Positions 1 through 5,767 of a stretch of 5,767 nucleotides of DNA are shown piece by piece. A program made the position numbers and the translations under genes. The notes under the pieces were generated by a model that searched no databases, was not told the DNA's origin, and saw only the letters and a program-made list of their open reading frames with translations. Position 1 is the stretch's first letter; each line of letters begins with the position of its first letter. Source of the stretch: Bacteroidales bacterium (GTDB lineage Bacteria > Bacteroidota > Bacteroidia > Bacteroidales > UBA1402); contig DOBD01000276.1 of NCBI GenBank assembly GCA_003506275.1, forward strand, positions 5,529 through 11,295. The letters are read 5' to 3'.

Positions 1-178
1 CATCACGACGTATCCGGCTGGCTACAATTGGACGTTTGTCTGGACGGGTGATATTCCTTTTCCTGCCTCTGTCATGGGTCAGAGCAACGTACGATTCGCC
101 TTCAAGTACCTTTGCTCGGACACCGAGTCTGCTACCTGGGAGATCCGTAATCTGAGTGTGATGGAACCGCAGGAGTAG
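1..178 (+). CDS. C-terminal end of a Bacteroidota secreted/surface beta-sandwich protein (partial)
   Basis: An open frame enters from the left edge (first full codon at base 2) and ends at TAG 176-178, giving 58 residues. The translation is rich in aromatic and beta-forming residues. It contains VRFAFKY followed about ten residues later by TWEIRNLSV, close to the stop. This pattern (a strand ending in AFKY, then a TWEI-N-V strand) is what I associate with the C-terminal jelly-roll of Bacteroidota surface lipoproteins annotated as DUF5017, DUF5689 or choice-of-anchor J proteins. Such proteins are exported and often sit in glycan-utilisation or adhesion loci. The signal peptide and the rest of the protein lie outside the window, so the family call comes from memory of the motif and is moderate; that the frame is coding is more secure. 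It is followed 22 bases later by a terminator hairpin and is convergent with the minus-strand genes, so it is not part of the R-M operon. Confidence 0.68.
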   Translation, partial: ITTYPAGYNWTFVWTGDIPFPASVMGQSNVRFAFKYLCSDTESATWEIRNLSVMEPQE

Positions 179-200
179 GATTGAATGGCTTTTATGAAAC

Positions 201-234
201 TAAAAAAGTCCTCTTTTGAAGGGGACTTTTTTTA
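201..234. terminator. Intrinsic terminator, likely bidirectional
   Basis: Bases 202-213 (AAAAAAGTCCTC) pair with 221-232 (GGGGACTTTTTT), with one T-G wobble and a seven-base loop (TTTTGAA). A further T201/A234 match is possible with T233 bulged. The stem has a G/C-containing core beside the loop and an A-tract on one side and a T-tract on the other, so a U-run follows the hairpin in transcripts from either strand. It sits 22 bases after the stop of the plus-strand gene. It also lies downstream of the last minus-strand reading frame (ending at 279), so it could stop convergent transcription as well. Confidence 0.85.
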
Positions 235-278
235 TACGGTATGGTGTAACACGTGTCTGTACTACCTTTCAAGCATCG

Positions 279-488
279 TTAAAGTACAAAGCAAGCACGC
301 AAAGATTCTGAGGAATCTTTAAGTGCTTCCTTGACTTGTTGTCTGTACAACTCATCGTAAGGAGATGTCTTTGAAGTTGACAAAAGATTCTTTTGCTCCC
401 TTAGATACTTGCCACTTCCAACAATAGCCAGCTCGCCTTTACGTGTCTTCTTGTAAAGGGTTGATTTTGTTTCTATTGGCTGGCTCAT
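279..488 (-). CDS. Small basic hypothetical protein, 69 aa
   Basis: An ATG at 488-486 opens a 69-codon frame ending in TAA at 281-279. The product begins MSQPIETKS and is basic and hydrophilic, with nine Lys and four Arg against six Glu and two Asp. It shows no membrane segment, signal peptide, Cys/His cluster or motif that I recognise. The C-terminal half (about residues 44-63) could form a charged helix. No Shine-Dalgarno sequence precedes the start, which is not informative in Bacteroidota. An in-frame TGA lies at 515-513, so the start cannot be much earlier. It lies on the same strand as res, 156 bases beyond the res stop, and ends about 45 bases before the shared terminator, so it could be the last gene of the operon or be separately transcribed. 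No competing gene covers this stretch. It may be a lineage-specific small protein or a chance ORF; I assign no function. Confidence 0.4.
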   Translation of the reverse strand: MSQPIETKSTLYKKTRKGELAIVGSGKYLREQKNLLSTSKTSPYDELYRQQVKEALKDSSESLRACFVL

Positions 489-644
489 ACAAAAAAGCGC
501 TTGATTATTATCTCAATTAAAAGGTTCTGCAATGTACGGTTTGTTCTGAAATTGAGCAAAATATTACATCGGAACGAACTATTTGAACTGGCTGAAGTTG
601 ATGGTTTGCTCAGGGTGATACTCTATGGGATTTGTAAAACGACA

Positions 645-3600
645 TTACTTCACCATCTCCATCAGCTGCTGGAACCCACTTACTACCTCATATTTTACTT
701 GATCGGTACTGATGGCTCTGAAGTGTTCACGGGCACAATGGATCTTTGCCCCTTCAATTTCTCGCAGGTCGAGAGTGGACATTGATCCTTTGGTCTCTGC
801 CACGAAATACACGTGTTTCACCATACCCTGGTTGAAGGCTATGGCCCAGTCGGGATTGTATTTGCCCACCGGCGTGGAGATAAAAAAACCTTTGGGCAAC
901 TTCACATATACACAGACCTCTTCGCTTTTGTCAAGTTTTTCGGCAAAAGGCTTTTCCGTACCCGGCGAATCAAACAAAATGTAGTCGTACAGGTGTTTGT
1001 CAGCAGGAATGGCATTGACACCGAGTGTGCCTTTCAACGATGGTTCGGTAAAAATGGCTGTATCGAAGGTTTCTTCCAGTTTGTTGTAGGTAATGTGCTG
1101 AACAATAGCTGTTGCCTTTTCCTCGTTAATAAGGGCGGCTGCTTTTAAGATAAACGCCTCCGGATTGTACGTAAACTGTTCGAAAACATCCTTGCGGATT
1201 CCGGTCAGTACCTGAACAATGGTGCGACGAGTCAGCCCGGTTTCTTCCACCAGTTTGCCCACCAAATCGTATTTAACGTTGCCATTGGCCGAAGTATTCA
1301 CCACCACCTGCCTGCTGCTCTGTTCTTTAAAGTCTTCGCCCCGCATCAGGCTCTCTTTGGAAGAGATGGCATCCATGGCACCCGTGCTGACCGTGTAGAA
1401 AATTTTGGGAACGAGTAGGTGCAAATCCAACTTAGCCACTGCCTTACGTACCAGCTCCTCAGTTTCAAAATCGACCACATAGGCCGTTTTGGCGTTGATG
1501 TTTTTCCAAAGTGCCTGGAACTCTTTACGGTTGAACTTTTCCTGGTCAAAGGTCAATGACACATTGCTCGCACGGGCATTTTCCGGTTGCATTACCTTCG
1601 GATTGTATATGGTATCAAGGATTGCTACAACAGCCGTTTTGTATTCAGCCAGTTCTTCAGACAACACGAGTTGTTCGCTTTCCTTTTCCTGGTAATACTT
1701 ATCGGTCAGTTCACCCTTCTTGTCAAGGTAACCATGTACGATGAGGTCAAAATGAATGTTAGTGGCCAGCTCATTGTCGATTACCACATCTTCGTCGCTG
1801 AGGGTTTTTACCACCTTGCCTTCAAAAAGTTCGATGGTTACCTTAACCGGTCGTTCGGCCACCACTTCAGCCAACTCGGTCTGCAAGCCTTTGGCAAATT
1901 GGTCGTAGCTTTCAGAAGCAATGACCGTGAGCTGATTGACACGATGTACTTCCTCACCCAGGAATCCTATATCCATACGGTCACCGTCCTGGTTCACACA
2001 CAGGCGCAAGCCGCGACCCACTTCCTGGCGTTTTCTGGTTTCAGCCGTACTTTGTTTCAGTGTGCATATCTGGAATACGTTGGGATTATCCCAGCCTTCC
2101 TTGAGTGCCGAGTGGGAAAAAATAAACCGAACGGGCTCGGCAAACGACAGCAACCGTTCTTTATCTTTCATGATCAGGTCGTACGCTTCCACGTCGTTGC
2201 TTTCACGTGTGGTGCGTTCCACCTTGCTGTCGATGAATTGCTTCTTTTTCTTATCGATGGAAAAATAGCCGGCGTGTGTGGTAGAGGCATCCCTACTTTT
2301 CAAGTACGCCACATACGCCTCTTCGCCAAACTGTAACTGAAGATTGCCTACGACATCGGTATATTCTTCTTCGAACACGTCTGCATAAACACCGTTAAAG
2401 GCATTACCAGCCGCATCATACTGCTTGTATTTGGCTACTTCATCGATGAAGAAAAGGCTAAGCACCTTGATACCTTTGCTGAACAGCTGGCGTTCGCGTT
2501 CGATGTGCGAGAGGATGGTCTCACGGATTTGGATACGGCGTAATTGTTCTTCATTGACAGCGCCCTTCACATCGCCGGCGTAGATTTTCAGTCCGTTTTG
2601 AAAAGTGAGTGAGTTGTCGCGACCATCAATTTCGGTGATTACGTAGCGGTCTTTGTAGCTTTCCAAACCGTCCGACTTCTCGTAGAGGTTGAATCCGACT
2701 GATACCTGACGCACCACTGTTTTGATACCCGATGCCTGTTTCACCTCAAATCCCAGCTGAGCCGTTGGATTCTTGTCTTTGAAAAGGTTGATGCCTTCCA
2801 GATAGACGTAGCTCTCTGTTCCAGTCGTTCCGGTTTGGCTAATGCCCTTCACGGCAATGCGTTTAACCAATTTCTTGTTGTAAGCCTCCATCGCATCGAG
2901 ACGGTACACCAGGTTATAGAGGCTGTCTTTCTTGTGTGTGGCCGAATACCTCAGGGTGAATAAGGGGTGAAAGTTTTTCAGGTTCTCCTTGGTTTGTGTC
3001 CCTTCAACTGACTGTGGTTCGTCGATGATAAGAATGGGGTTGGTTTGTGCAATCACATCAATGGGACGCCGACTTCTGAAAGCATCCAGTTTCATGTAAA
3101 TACGCCTGGCATCGGCTCCTCTTGCATTGAAAGCCTGTGAGTTGATGATCATCACATTCATCTGTTCGTCGCTGGCAAAACGGTCAATTTCTGTAAGTTG
3201 AGCCGAATTGTAGATGAAGAAGTGGATGCGCTTTCCGTACTCTTCGGTAAAGTGTTCCTGTGTAATCTGGAACGACTTGTAAACTCCTTCGCGGATGGCA
3301 ATGCTGGGCACCACAACGATGAATTTACTCCAACCATAGCGTTTGTTCAACTCAAACATCGTCTTGATGTAGGTATAGGTTTTACCGGTACCCGTTTCCA
3401 TTTCAATGGTCAGGTTGTACCGACCCTCTAGTGAAGCAGAGGGTGCAATTTGATGGCCTCGCTGAATCTGACGAATGTTTTCCAGTACTTTCTGGTCGGT
3501 CAGTTCAGGTACCATTTTGTGGTTCTTGAACCCAGTAAAGTCATAGAGCTTTTGATGTCCCTGATTATCACCCTGATCCACCAAATACTGCGTTCCTGAC

Positions 3601-3683
3601 AAAAAGGGCTGTCCTGAAAACGCATCGCAAACCGCCTTGGCCGCTTCTGCCTGAAACTTCTGATGTTTGAATTTTAATTTCAC
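645..3683 (-). CDS. res: Type III restriction enzyme, Res subunit (ATPase motor + endonuclease)
   Basis: This 1012-residue protein is the restriction subunit of a type III R-M enzyme. With Mod it forms the complex that hydrolyses ATP, moves along DNA and cuts near unmethylated, suitably oriented sites. The length fits the family. The N-terminus (MKLKFKHQKFQ) is typical of Res. Superfamily 2 motor motifs are visible in order: Walker A METGTGKT at 95-102, motif II DEPQ at 221-224, motif III SAT at 247-249, the segment SALKEGWDNPNV at 525-536, and motif VI QEVGRGLR at 553-560. The C-terminal nuclease carries a PD-(D/E)xK signature: PDW at 944-946 (Asp945) and ETK at 963-965 (Glu963, Lys965), preceded by TPVGKYN. 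No frameshift or internal stop is seen, so the enzyme is probably active. The start is a GTG at 3683-3681, because an in-frame stop lies five codons upstream and the first downstream Met (57) would remove conserved sequence. It is the last clear gene of the mod-to-res operon. Confidence 0.96.
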   Translation of the reverse strand: MKLKFKHQKFQAEAAKAVCDAFSGQPFLSGTQYLVDQGDNQGHQKLYDFTGFKNHKMVPELTDQKVLENIRQIQRGHQIAPSASLEGRYNLTIEMETGTGKTYTYIKTMFELNKRYGWSKFIVVVPSIAIREGVYKSFQITQEHFTEEYGKRIHFFIYNSAQLTEIDRFASDEQMNVMIINSQAFNARGADARRIYMKLDAFRSRRPIDVIAQTNPILIIDEPQSVEGTQTKENLKNFHPLFTLRYSATHKKDSLYNLVYRLDAMEAYNKKLVKRIAVKGISQTGTTGTESYVYLEGINLFKDKNPTAQLGFEVKQASGIKTVVRQVSVGFNLYEKSDGLESYKDRYVITEIDGRDNSLTFQNGLKIYAGDVKGAVNEEQLRRIQIRETILSHIERERQLFSKGIKVLSLFFIDEVAKYKQYDAAGNAFNGVYADVFEEEYTDVVGNLQLQFGEEAYVAYLKSRDASTTHAGYFSIDKKKKQFIDSKVERTTRESNDVEAYDLIMKDKERLLSFAEPVRFIFSHSALKEGWDNPNVFQICTLKQSTAETRKRQEVGRGLRLCVNQDGDRMDIGFLGEEVHRVNQLTVIASESYDQFAKGLQTELAEVVAERPVKVTIELFEGKVVKTLSDEDVVIDNELATNIHFDLIVHGYLDKKGELTDKYYQEKESEQLVLSEELAEYKTAVVAILDTIYNPKVMQPENARASNVSLTFDQEKFNRKEFQALWKNINAKTAYVVDFETEELVRKAVAKLDLHLLVPKIFYTVSTGAMDAISSKESLMRGEDFKEQSSRQVVVNTSANGNVKYDLVGKLVEETGLTRRTIVQVLTGIRKDVFEQFTYNPEAFILKAAALINEEKATAIVQHITYNKLEETFDTAIFTEPSLKGTLGVNAIPADKHLYDYILFDSPGTEKPFAEKLDKSEEVCVYVKLPKGFFISTPVGKYNPDWAIAFNQGMVKHVYFVAETKGSMSTLDLREIEGAKIHCAREHFRAISTDQVKYEVVSGFQQLMEMVK

Positions 3684-3698
3684 CTTTTTGTAGATTTA
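3681..3698 (-). promoter_or_regulatory. GTG start region of res, no clear Shine-Dalgarno
   Basis: On the minus strand the sequence reads TAA (in-frame stop, 3698-3696), then ATC TAC AAA AAG, then GTG (3683-3681). The closeness of the upstream stop decides the start: GTG is the only usual initiation codon that keeps the conserved Res N-terminus. The leader is A-rich with no GGAGG-like element, so res translation may be modest or may depend on ribosomes finishing the fic/doc gene 39 bases upstream. Confidence 0.6.
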
Positions 3699-3722
3699 TC
3701 AGGATACCGTAAATACATTTTA

Positions 3723-4184
3723 TTATTCCTCTTCCTCATTAAAACCAATACCTTGACCGTCGCACGACAGGAAATATTCCAATTTGAGATCCTCATCAAA
3801 ATCAGCCTCGTTTTCCAGAAAAGAGTGTATGAATCGTTGAAGAAGTTCCTTTTCAATTCGCCCAGCTGCAATATGGTAACTTATGTTTTCCATTTCTTGC
3901 AAGAATCGTTCAATACAGAATAGATATCCATTAAATAAAAGGAATTGGGCGCCTAATGTTATGGAAAGTCGCTTGTTACCATCAGAAAAAGAATGGTTCT
4001 TATTGACAGACCAAACCAAATGGGTCAATTTATCTTCGAAGGTTGGGTAATAATCATCGTTTTGTATGTGTTCCAAAACACTGTATAAATAACCTTCCTC
4101 GATAATCTCATAACTACCACCCCCACTTAAACGTACTGTTTCCCGGTGGGTTTCCAAGGCTTGTTCAGGTGTGACGTAAATCAT
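3723..4184 (-). CDS. doc: Fic/Doc-family protein (death-on-curing-type toxin candidate)
   Basis: This 153-residue protein has the Fic/Doc fold signature HSFSDGNKR at residues 64-72 (bases 3995-3969): catalytic His64, Phe66, Asp68, the GN pair 69-70, and Lys71-Arg72. Ending in NKR rather than GNGR is the Doc variant. Phage P1 Doc is a kinase that phosphorylates elongation factor EF-Tu and stops translation, while classical Fic proteins are AMP transferases. Other Doc-like features are the start MIYVTPEQALETH, the YPTFEDK stretch at 46-52 that precedes the active-site helix, and LLFNGY at 82-87 after it. The domain ends near residue 123. It is followed by an acidic tail of about 30 residues (ENEADFDED and a terminal EEEE) that P1 Doc, at 126 residues, lacks. 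I see no (S/T)xxxE(G/N) inhibitory motif here or in the neighbour. The start overlaps the stop of the upstream gene by one base, the usual antitoxin-then-toxin arrangement. Toxicity, substrate and chemistry (kinase or AMPylation) are inferred from family only. Confidence 0.88.
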   Translation of the reverse strand: MIYVTPEQALETHRETVRLSGGGSYEIIEEGYLYSVLEHIQNDDYYPTFEDKLTHLVWSVNKNHSFSDGNKRLSITLGAQFLLFNGYLFCIERFLQEMENISYHIAAGRIEKELLQRFIHSFLENEADFDEDLKLEYFLSCDGQGIGFNEEEE

Positions 4185-4186
4185 TA
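4182..4186 (-). other. TAATG stop-start overlap (translational coupling)
   Basis: On the minus strand the TAA stop of the 339-residue gene and the ATG of the Fic/Doc gene share one A in TAATG. The sequence just upstream is purine-rich (AAAGAAAGAGAC). Such an overlap usually couples translation of the second gene to the first and keeps their output in proportion, as is common in toxin-antitoxin pairs. Confidence 0.8.
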
Positions 4187-5203
4187 GTCTCTTTCTTTTA
4201 GACGCTTAAGTGCTGCAATATAATGCTCGAGGCGTTCACTCAATTCCATGCTTCTATCCCCAATAAAGCGGTCAAAATCATCAAGAGGCACCGACCCAAT
4301 GTACTCACGTAAATTTTGATGCAAGGCTTCTCGAAAACACAAATCCCTACTGGCCATCTTTTGTCGCGCTTTTTCTCTAAGTGGTTCCCAAAGCCTTTGT
4401 TGCTCAAATTTTGCAAATAAGCGATCGGTCTCATCTACAGTCAGTTTTCTTCCTAGTTCCTGGTATTTAGACTTCAGTTCATCGGCAAATCCTGTTTCAA
4501 AACTTGAGATCAAATCAAGTACCTCACTGTACATGGTATGCCTGACATTCTCATCTTCTTCAAGTTTCAAAATTCGTCTGTATTCGTTGGCATCTTCTTT
4601 GAAAATAGCTTTGTAAACCTTGTCTGTATAGATTGGGTATTTTGCCTTTCCCATCTCAACAAAGTCAGTCAATGCATCAGTAAATTCACGTCTGTAGAAT
4701 TCACCTTTCAATAAATTTACGATGAAATCCTCATCCCGTTGATTGATGTATTTTGTTCCACCACCGGTTTTCTTGTTAATCGTATCTAATGTTATATCCA
4801 ACATTACGCTACGCAACTGTCTGGCCCTCTCACTCTTAGAAAGCAACATCGCAATATTCAAAAATGATCGAAAATTGAAAATGCCAAGCTTGGGCGTTTT
4901 GTTCGGGAAGTTGGCTTCCTGAACATCCTGCTCTTCGAGAGCTATCTTGAATAGGCTCAGGTCTTTACCTTTAATAACAACGTAACCATTTTGGGATAGT
5001 TCATCCCCATTATTGAGCAAACAATAATTGATGGTTCTTTCGTCAACCTCAAAAAACGAAGCAAGCTGCTTCTTCACAAACTTATATTCATTTTTAAACA
5101 GGACACCTTTTATACCAACAGCCTTTTGAATCTCTTCTAAAGCATATTTGTTGTTCAAAATATTTTGTCGCGCTACCTGGGAGCTGGTCAAATCTTTTGC
5201 CAT
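4184..5203 (-). CDS. RhuM-like DNA-binding protein, putative partner/antitoxin of the Fic/Doc protein
   Basis: A 339-residue soluble protein with no signal peptide or membrane segment. Residues about 40-62 (from KFVKKQLASFFEVDERTIN) look like a helix-turn-helix. They match in spacing the LTQxQMAELFxxxRSTITxHI region of virulence RhuM-family proteins. Residues about 108-140 (IFNFRSFLNIAMLL, then SERARQLRS) resemble the second part of RhuM or a BRO-N-type domain, found in phage and mobile-element regulators. The C-terminal half (about 155-339) is helical and charged, with heptad-like Glu/Lys/Arg runs at 240-285 and 318-338, and could bind a partner. I do not recognise a catalytic motif. It follows mod by 20 bases, so it is co-transcribed, and it runs into the Fic/Doc gene with a one-base overlap. 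RhuM-like proteins are known next to or fused with Fic/Doc domains, so an antitoxin or autorepressor role is reasonable but inferred. It could instead be a DNA-sensing component. The gene is visibly more AT-rich than mod and res. Confidence 0.72.
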   Translation of the reverse strand: MAKDLTSSQVARQNILNNKYALEEIQKAVGIKGVLFKNEYKFVKKQLASFFEVDERTINYCLLNNGDELSQNGYVVIKGKDLSLFKIALEEQDVQEANFPNKTPKLGIFNFRSFLNIAMLLSKSERARQLRSVMLDITLDTINKKTGGGTKYINQRDEDFIVNLLKGEFYRREFTDALTDFVEMGKAKYPIYTDKVYKAIFKEDANEYRRILKLEEDENVRHTMYSEVLDLISSFETGFADELKSKYQELGRKLTVDETDRLFAKFEQQRLWEPLREKARQKMASRDLCFREALHQNLREYIGSVPLDDFDRFIGDRSMELSERLEHYIAALKRLKERD

Positions 5204-5223
5204 AAATGTAATGATTGTTTTTT

Positions 5224-5767
5224 TTAAATCACTTTAATGGTGGTGTCTGGTGACAACGTTTTGAAGATCTCGGAGACGTTGATTTTCTCGGGGCTGCTGC
5301 CGAAGGAACTATCACGGAACACAACCCGAAGGGGTTTTCGTTGAGCAATGTTGCGTACAACGCTTTCGGGAATGCTATCGTCAAAACAGGCCACCAAATC
5401 GGTTTCGTTGACAAAGTGGACGTTCTTGCCATCCATCTTTTCGGTGATATGAGGCAACGACAAGGGCACGCCCCAATCGACCATCACGCCAAACAAAAGG
5501 TCTAAATCGGTCCGGTCGTCCTTGATGTTGCTTTCCATATCAAGCAGCATCTGCTGATTATACTCGCCGGCACCGTAATACACATCTTTCATGTTGGTGC
5601 TGTCCACCTTCAACACACGAAAACCTGTATCGATTGTTTTAACCTCTTCCTGAAACAAACCATCACTCTGGCTCATAGCCTTTATTTCCTCTTCAATCTT
5701 CTTTCCAGCTCTGCGGATGCGTTCCTTACCAATCTCACAGATATTCTTGTACCCCGCCTTGTAAGCC
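5224..5767 (-). CDS. mod: Type III DNA methyltransferase, Mod subunit (C-terminal part only)
   Basis: The frame enters from the right edge and ends in TAA at 5226-5224, showing the last 180 residues. They are characteristic of type III Mod. The visible part begins AYKAGYKNICEIGKERIRRA, followed by TGFRVLKVDSTNMKDVYY, RTDLDLLFGVMVDWG, PLSLPH and, near the end, RVVFRDSSF and the terminal KVI. Mod recognises the target and transfers a methyl group from S-adenosylmethionine to adenine. It protects host DNA and also gives specificity to the Mod-Res complex. The catalytic DPPY and FxGxG motifs and the target-recognition domain lie outside the window, so the recognition site cannot be guessed. The frame is open from the edge to the stop, so the Met at 5676 is internal and not the start. 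An A8 run (T8 on the plus strand, 5218-5225) overlaps the stop codon, but length changes there would not alter the protein. Confidence 0.95.
   Translation of the reverse strand, partial: AYKAGYKNICEIGKERIRRAGKKIEEEIKAMSQSDGLFQEEVKTIDTGFRVLKVDSTNMKDVYYGAGEYNQQMLLDMESNIKDDRTDLDLLFGVMVDWGVPLSLPHITEKMDGKNVHFVNETDLVACFDDSIPESVVRNIAQRKPLRVVFRDSSFGSSPEKINVSEIFKTLSPDTTIKVI

Noticed and set aside
495..502. AAGCGCTT palindrome before the small ORF as an operator
   Set aside because: A single eight-base palindrome with no second copy or nearby promoter; expected by chance.
512..556. CTCAATT (512-518) and AATTGAG (550-556) as a hairpin or terminator after res
   Set aside because: Seven AT-rich pairs around a 31-base loop with no following T-run; too weak to call.
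551..575. Minus-strand TAATATTTTG as a Bacteroides-type -7 box (TAnnTTTG)
   Set aside because: The internal spacing is off by one and no matching -33 TTTG lies at the right distance.
576..644. Coding-like continuation of the res frame past its stop codon
   Set aside because: Only about 22 codons to the next stop with no recognisable Res sequence; the annotated Res is already of normal length.
501..785. Plus-strand open frame across the end of res and the 489-644 gap
   Set aside because: Most of it lies opposite the conserved res coding sequence and the protein has no recognisable features; it reads as a shadow of the minus-strand gene.
1587..2336. Long plus-strand open frame (about 249 codons) opposite res
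   Set aside because: It is wholly antisense to the well-conserved central part of Res, so the open length is explained by the codon use of the opposite strand.
5218..5225. A8 homopolymer (minus strand) at the mod stop as a phase-variation tract
   Set aside because: The run begins inside the TAA stop itself, so gain or loss of an A leaves the stop and all upstream codons unchanged. It could only alter the spacing to the next gene.
1..5767. tRNA, rRNA, CRISPR array, insertion sequence or integrase
   Set aside because: No regularly spaced repeats, cloverleaf-like sequence or transposase/integrase motif was seen on either strand.

Overview
The window looks like a piece of a Bacteroidota chromosome, probably of the order Bacteroidales. 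It carries most of a type III restriction-modification (R-M) defence locus beside the end of an unrelated surface-protein gene. The taxonomic call rests on two things: the C-terminal end of a Bacteroidota-style secreted beta-sandwich protein at the left edge, and genes that mostly lack a clear GGAGG-type ribosome binding site, as is usual in that phylum. I cannot name a genus.

Layout from left to right. Bases 1-178 (+) are the last 58 codons of a secreted or cell-surface protein. A strong hairpin with A- and T-tracts at 201-234 is a terminator that could serve both strands. A small, unrecognised basic ORF lies at 279-488 (-). A 156-base gap (489-644) shows no convincing gene. From 645 to the right edge everything is on the minus strand and reads as one transcription unit in the order mod (5224 to beyond 5767, C-terminal 180 residues only), a 339-residue DNA-binding-type protein (4184-5203), a Fic/Doc-family protein (3723-4184) and res (645-3683).

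How they work together. Mod supplies target recognition and adenine methylation, and Res supplies the ATP-dependent translocase/helicase-like motor and the nuclease. All Res motor motifs and the PD-(D/E)xK nuclease motif are present, so restriction should be functional. Type III mod and res are normally adjacent. Here a two-gene toxin-antitoxin-like pair lies between them: the DNA-binding protein first, then a Doc-like protein with an intact HxFx(D)GNKR motif, overlapping by one base in a TAATG junction. In lines counted by hand the pair is clearly more AT-rich (about one third to just under half GC) than mod and res (about 45-58% GC), which suggests it was inserted into an existing mod-res operon. 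The most interesting possibility is that the pair is a dormancy or addiction device tied to the R-M system, for example one released when R-M fails or is lost. That is inference and is not shown by the sequence.
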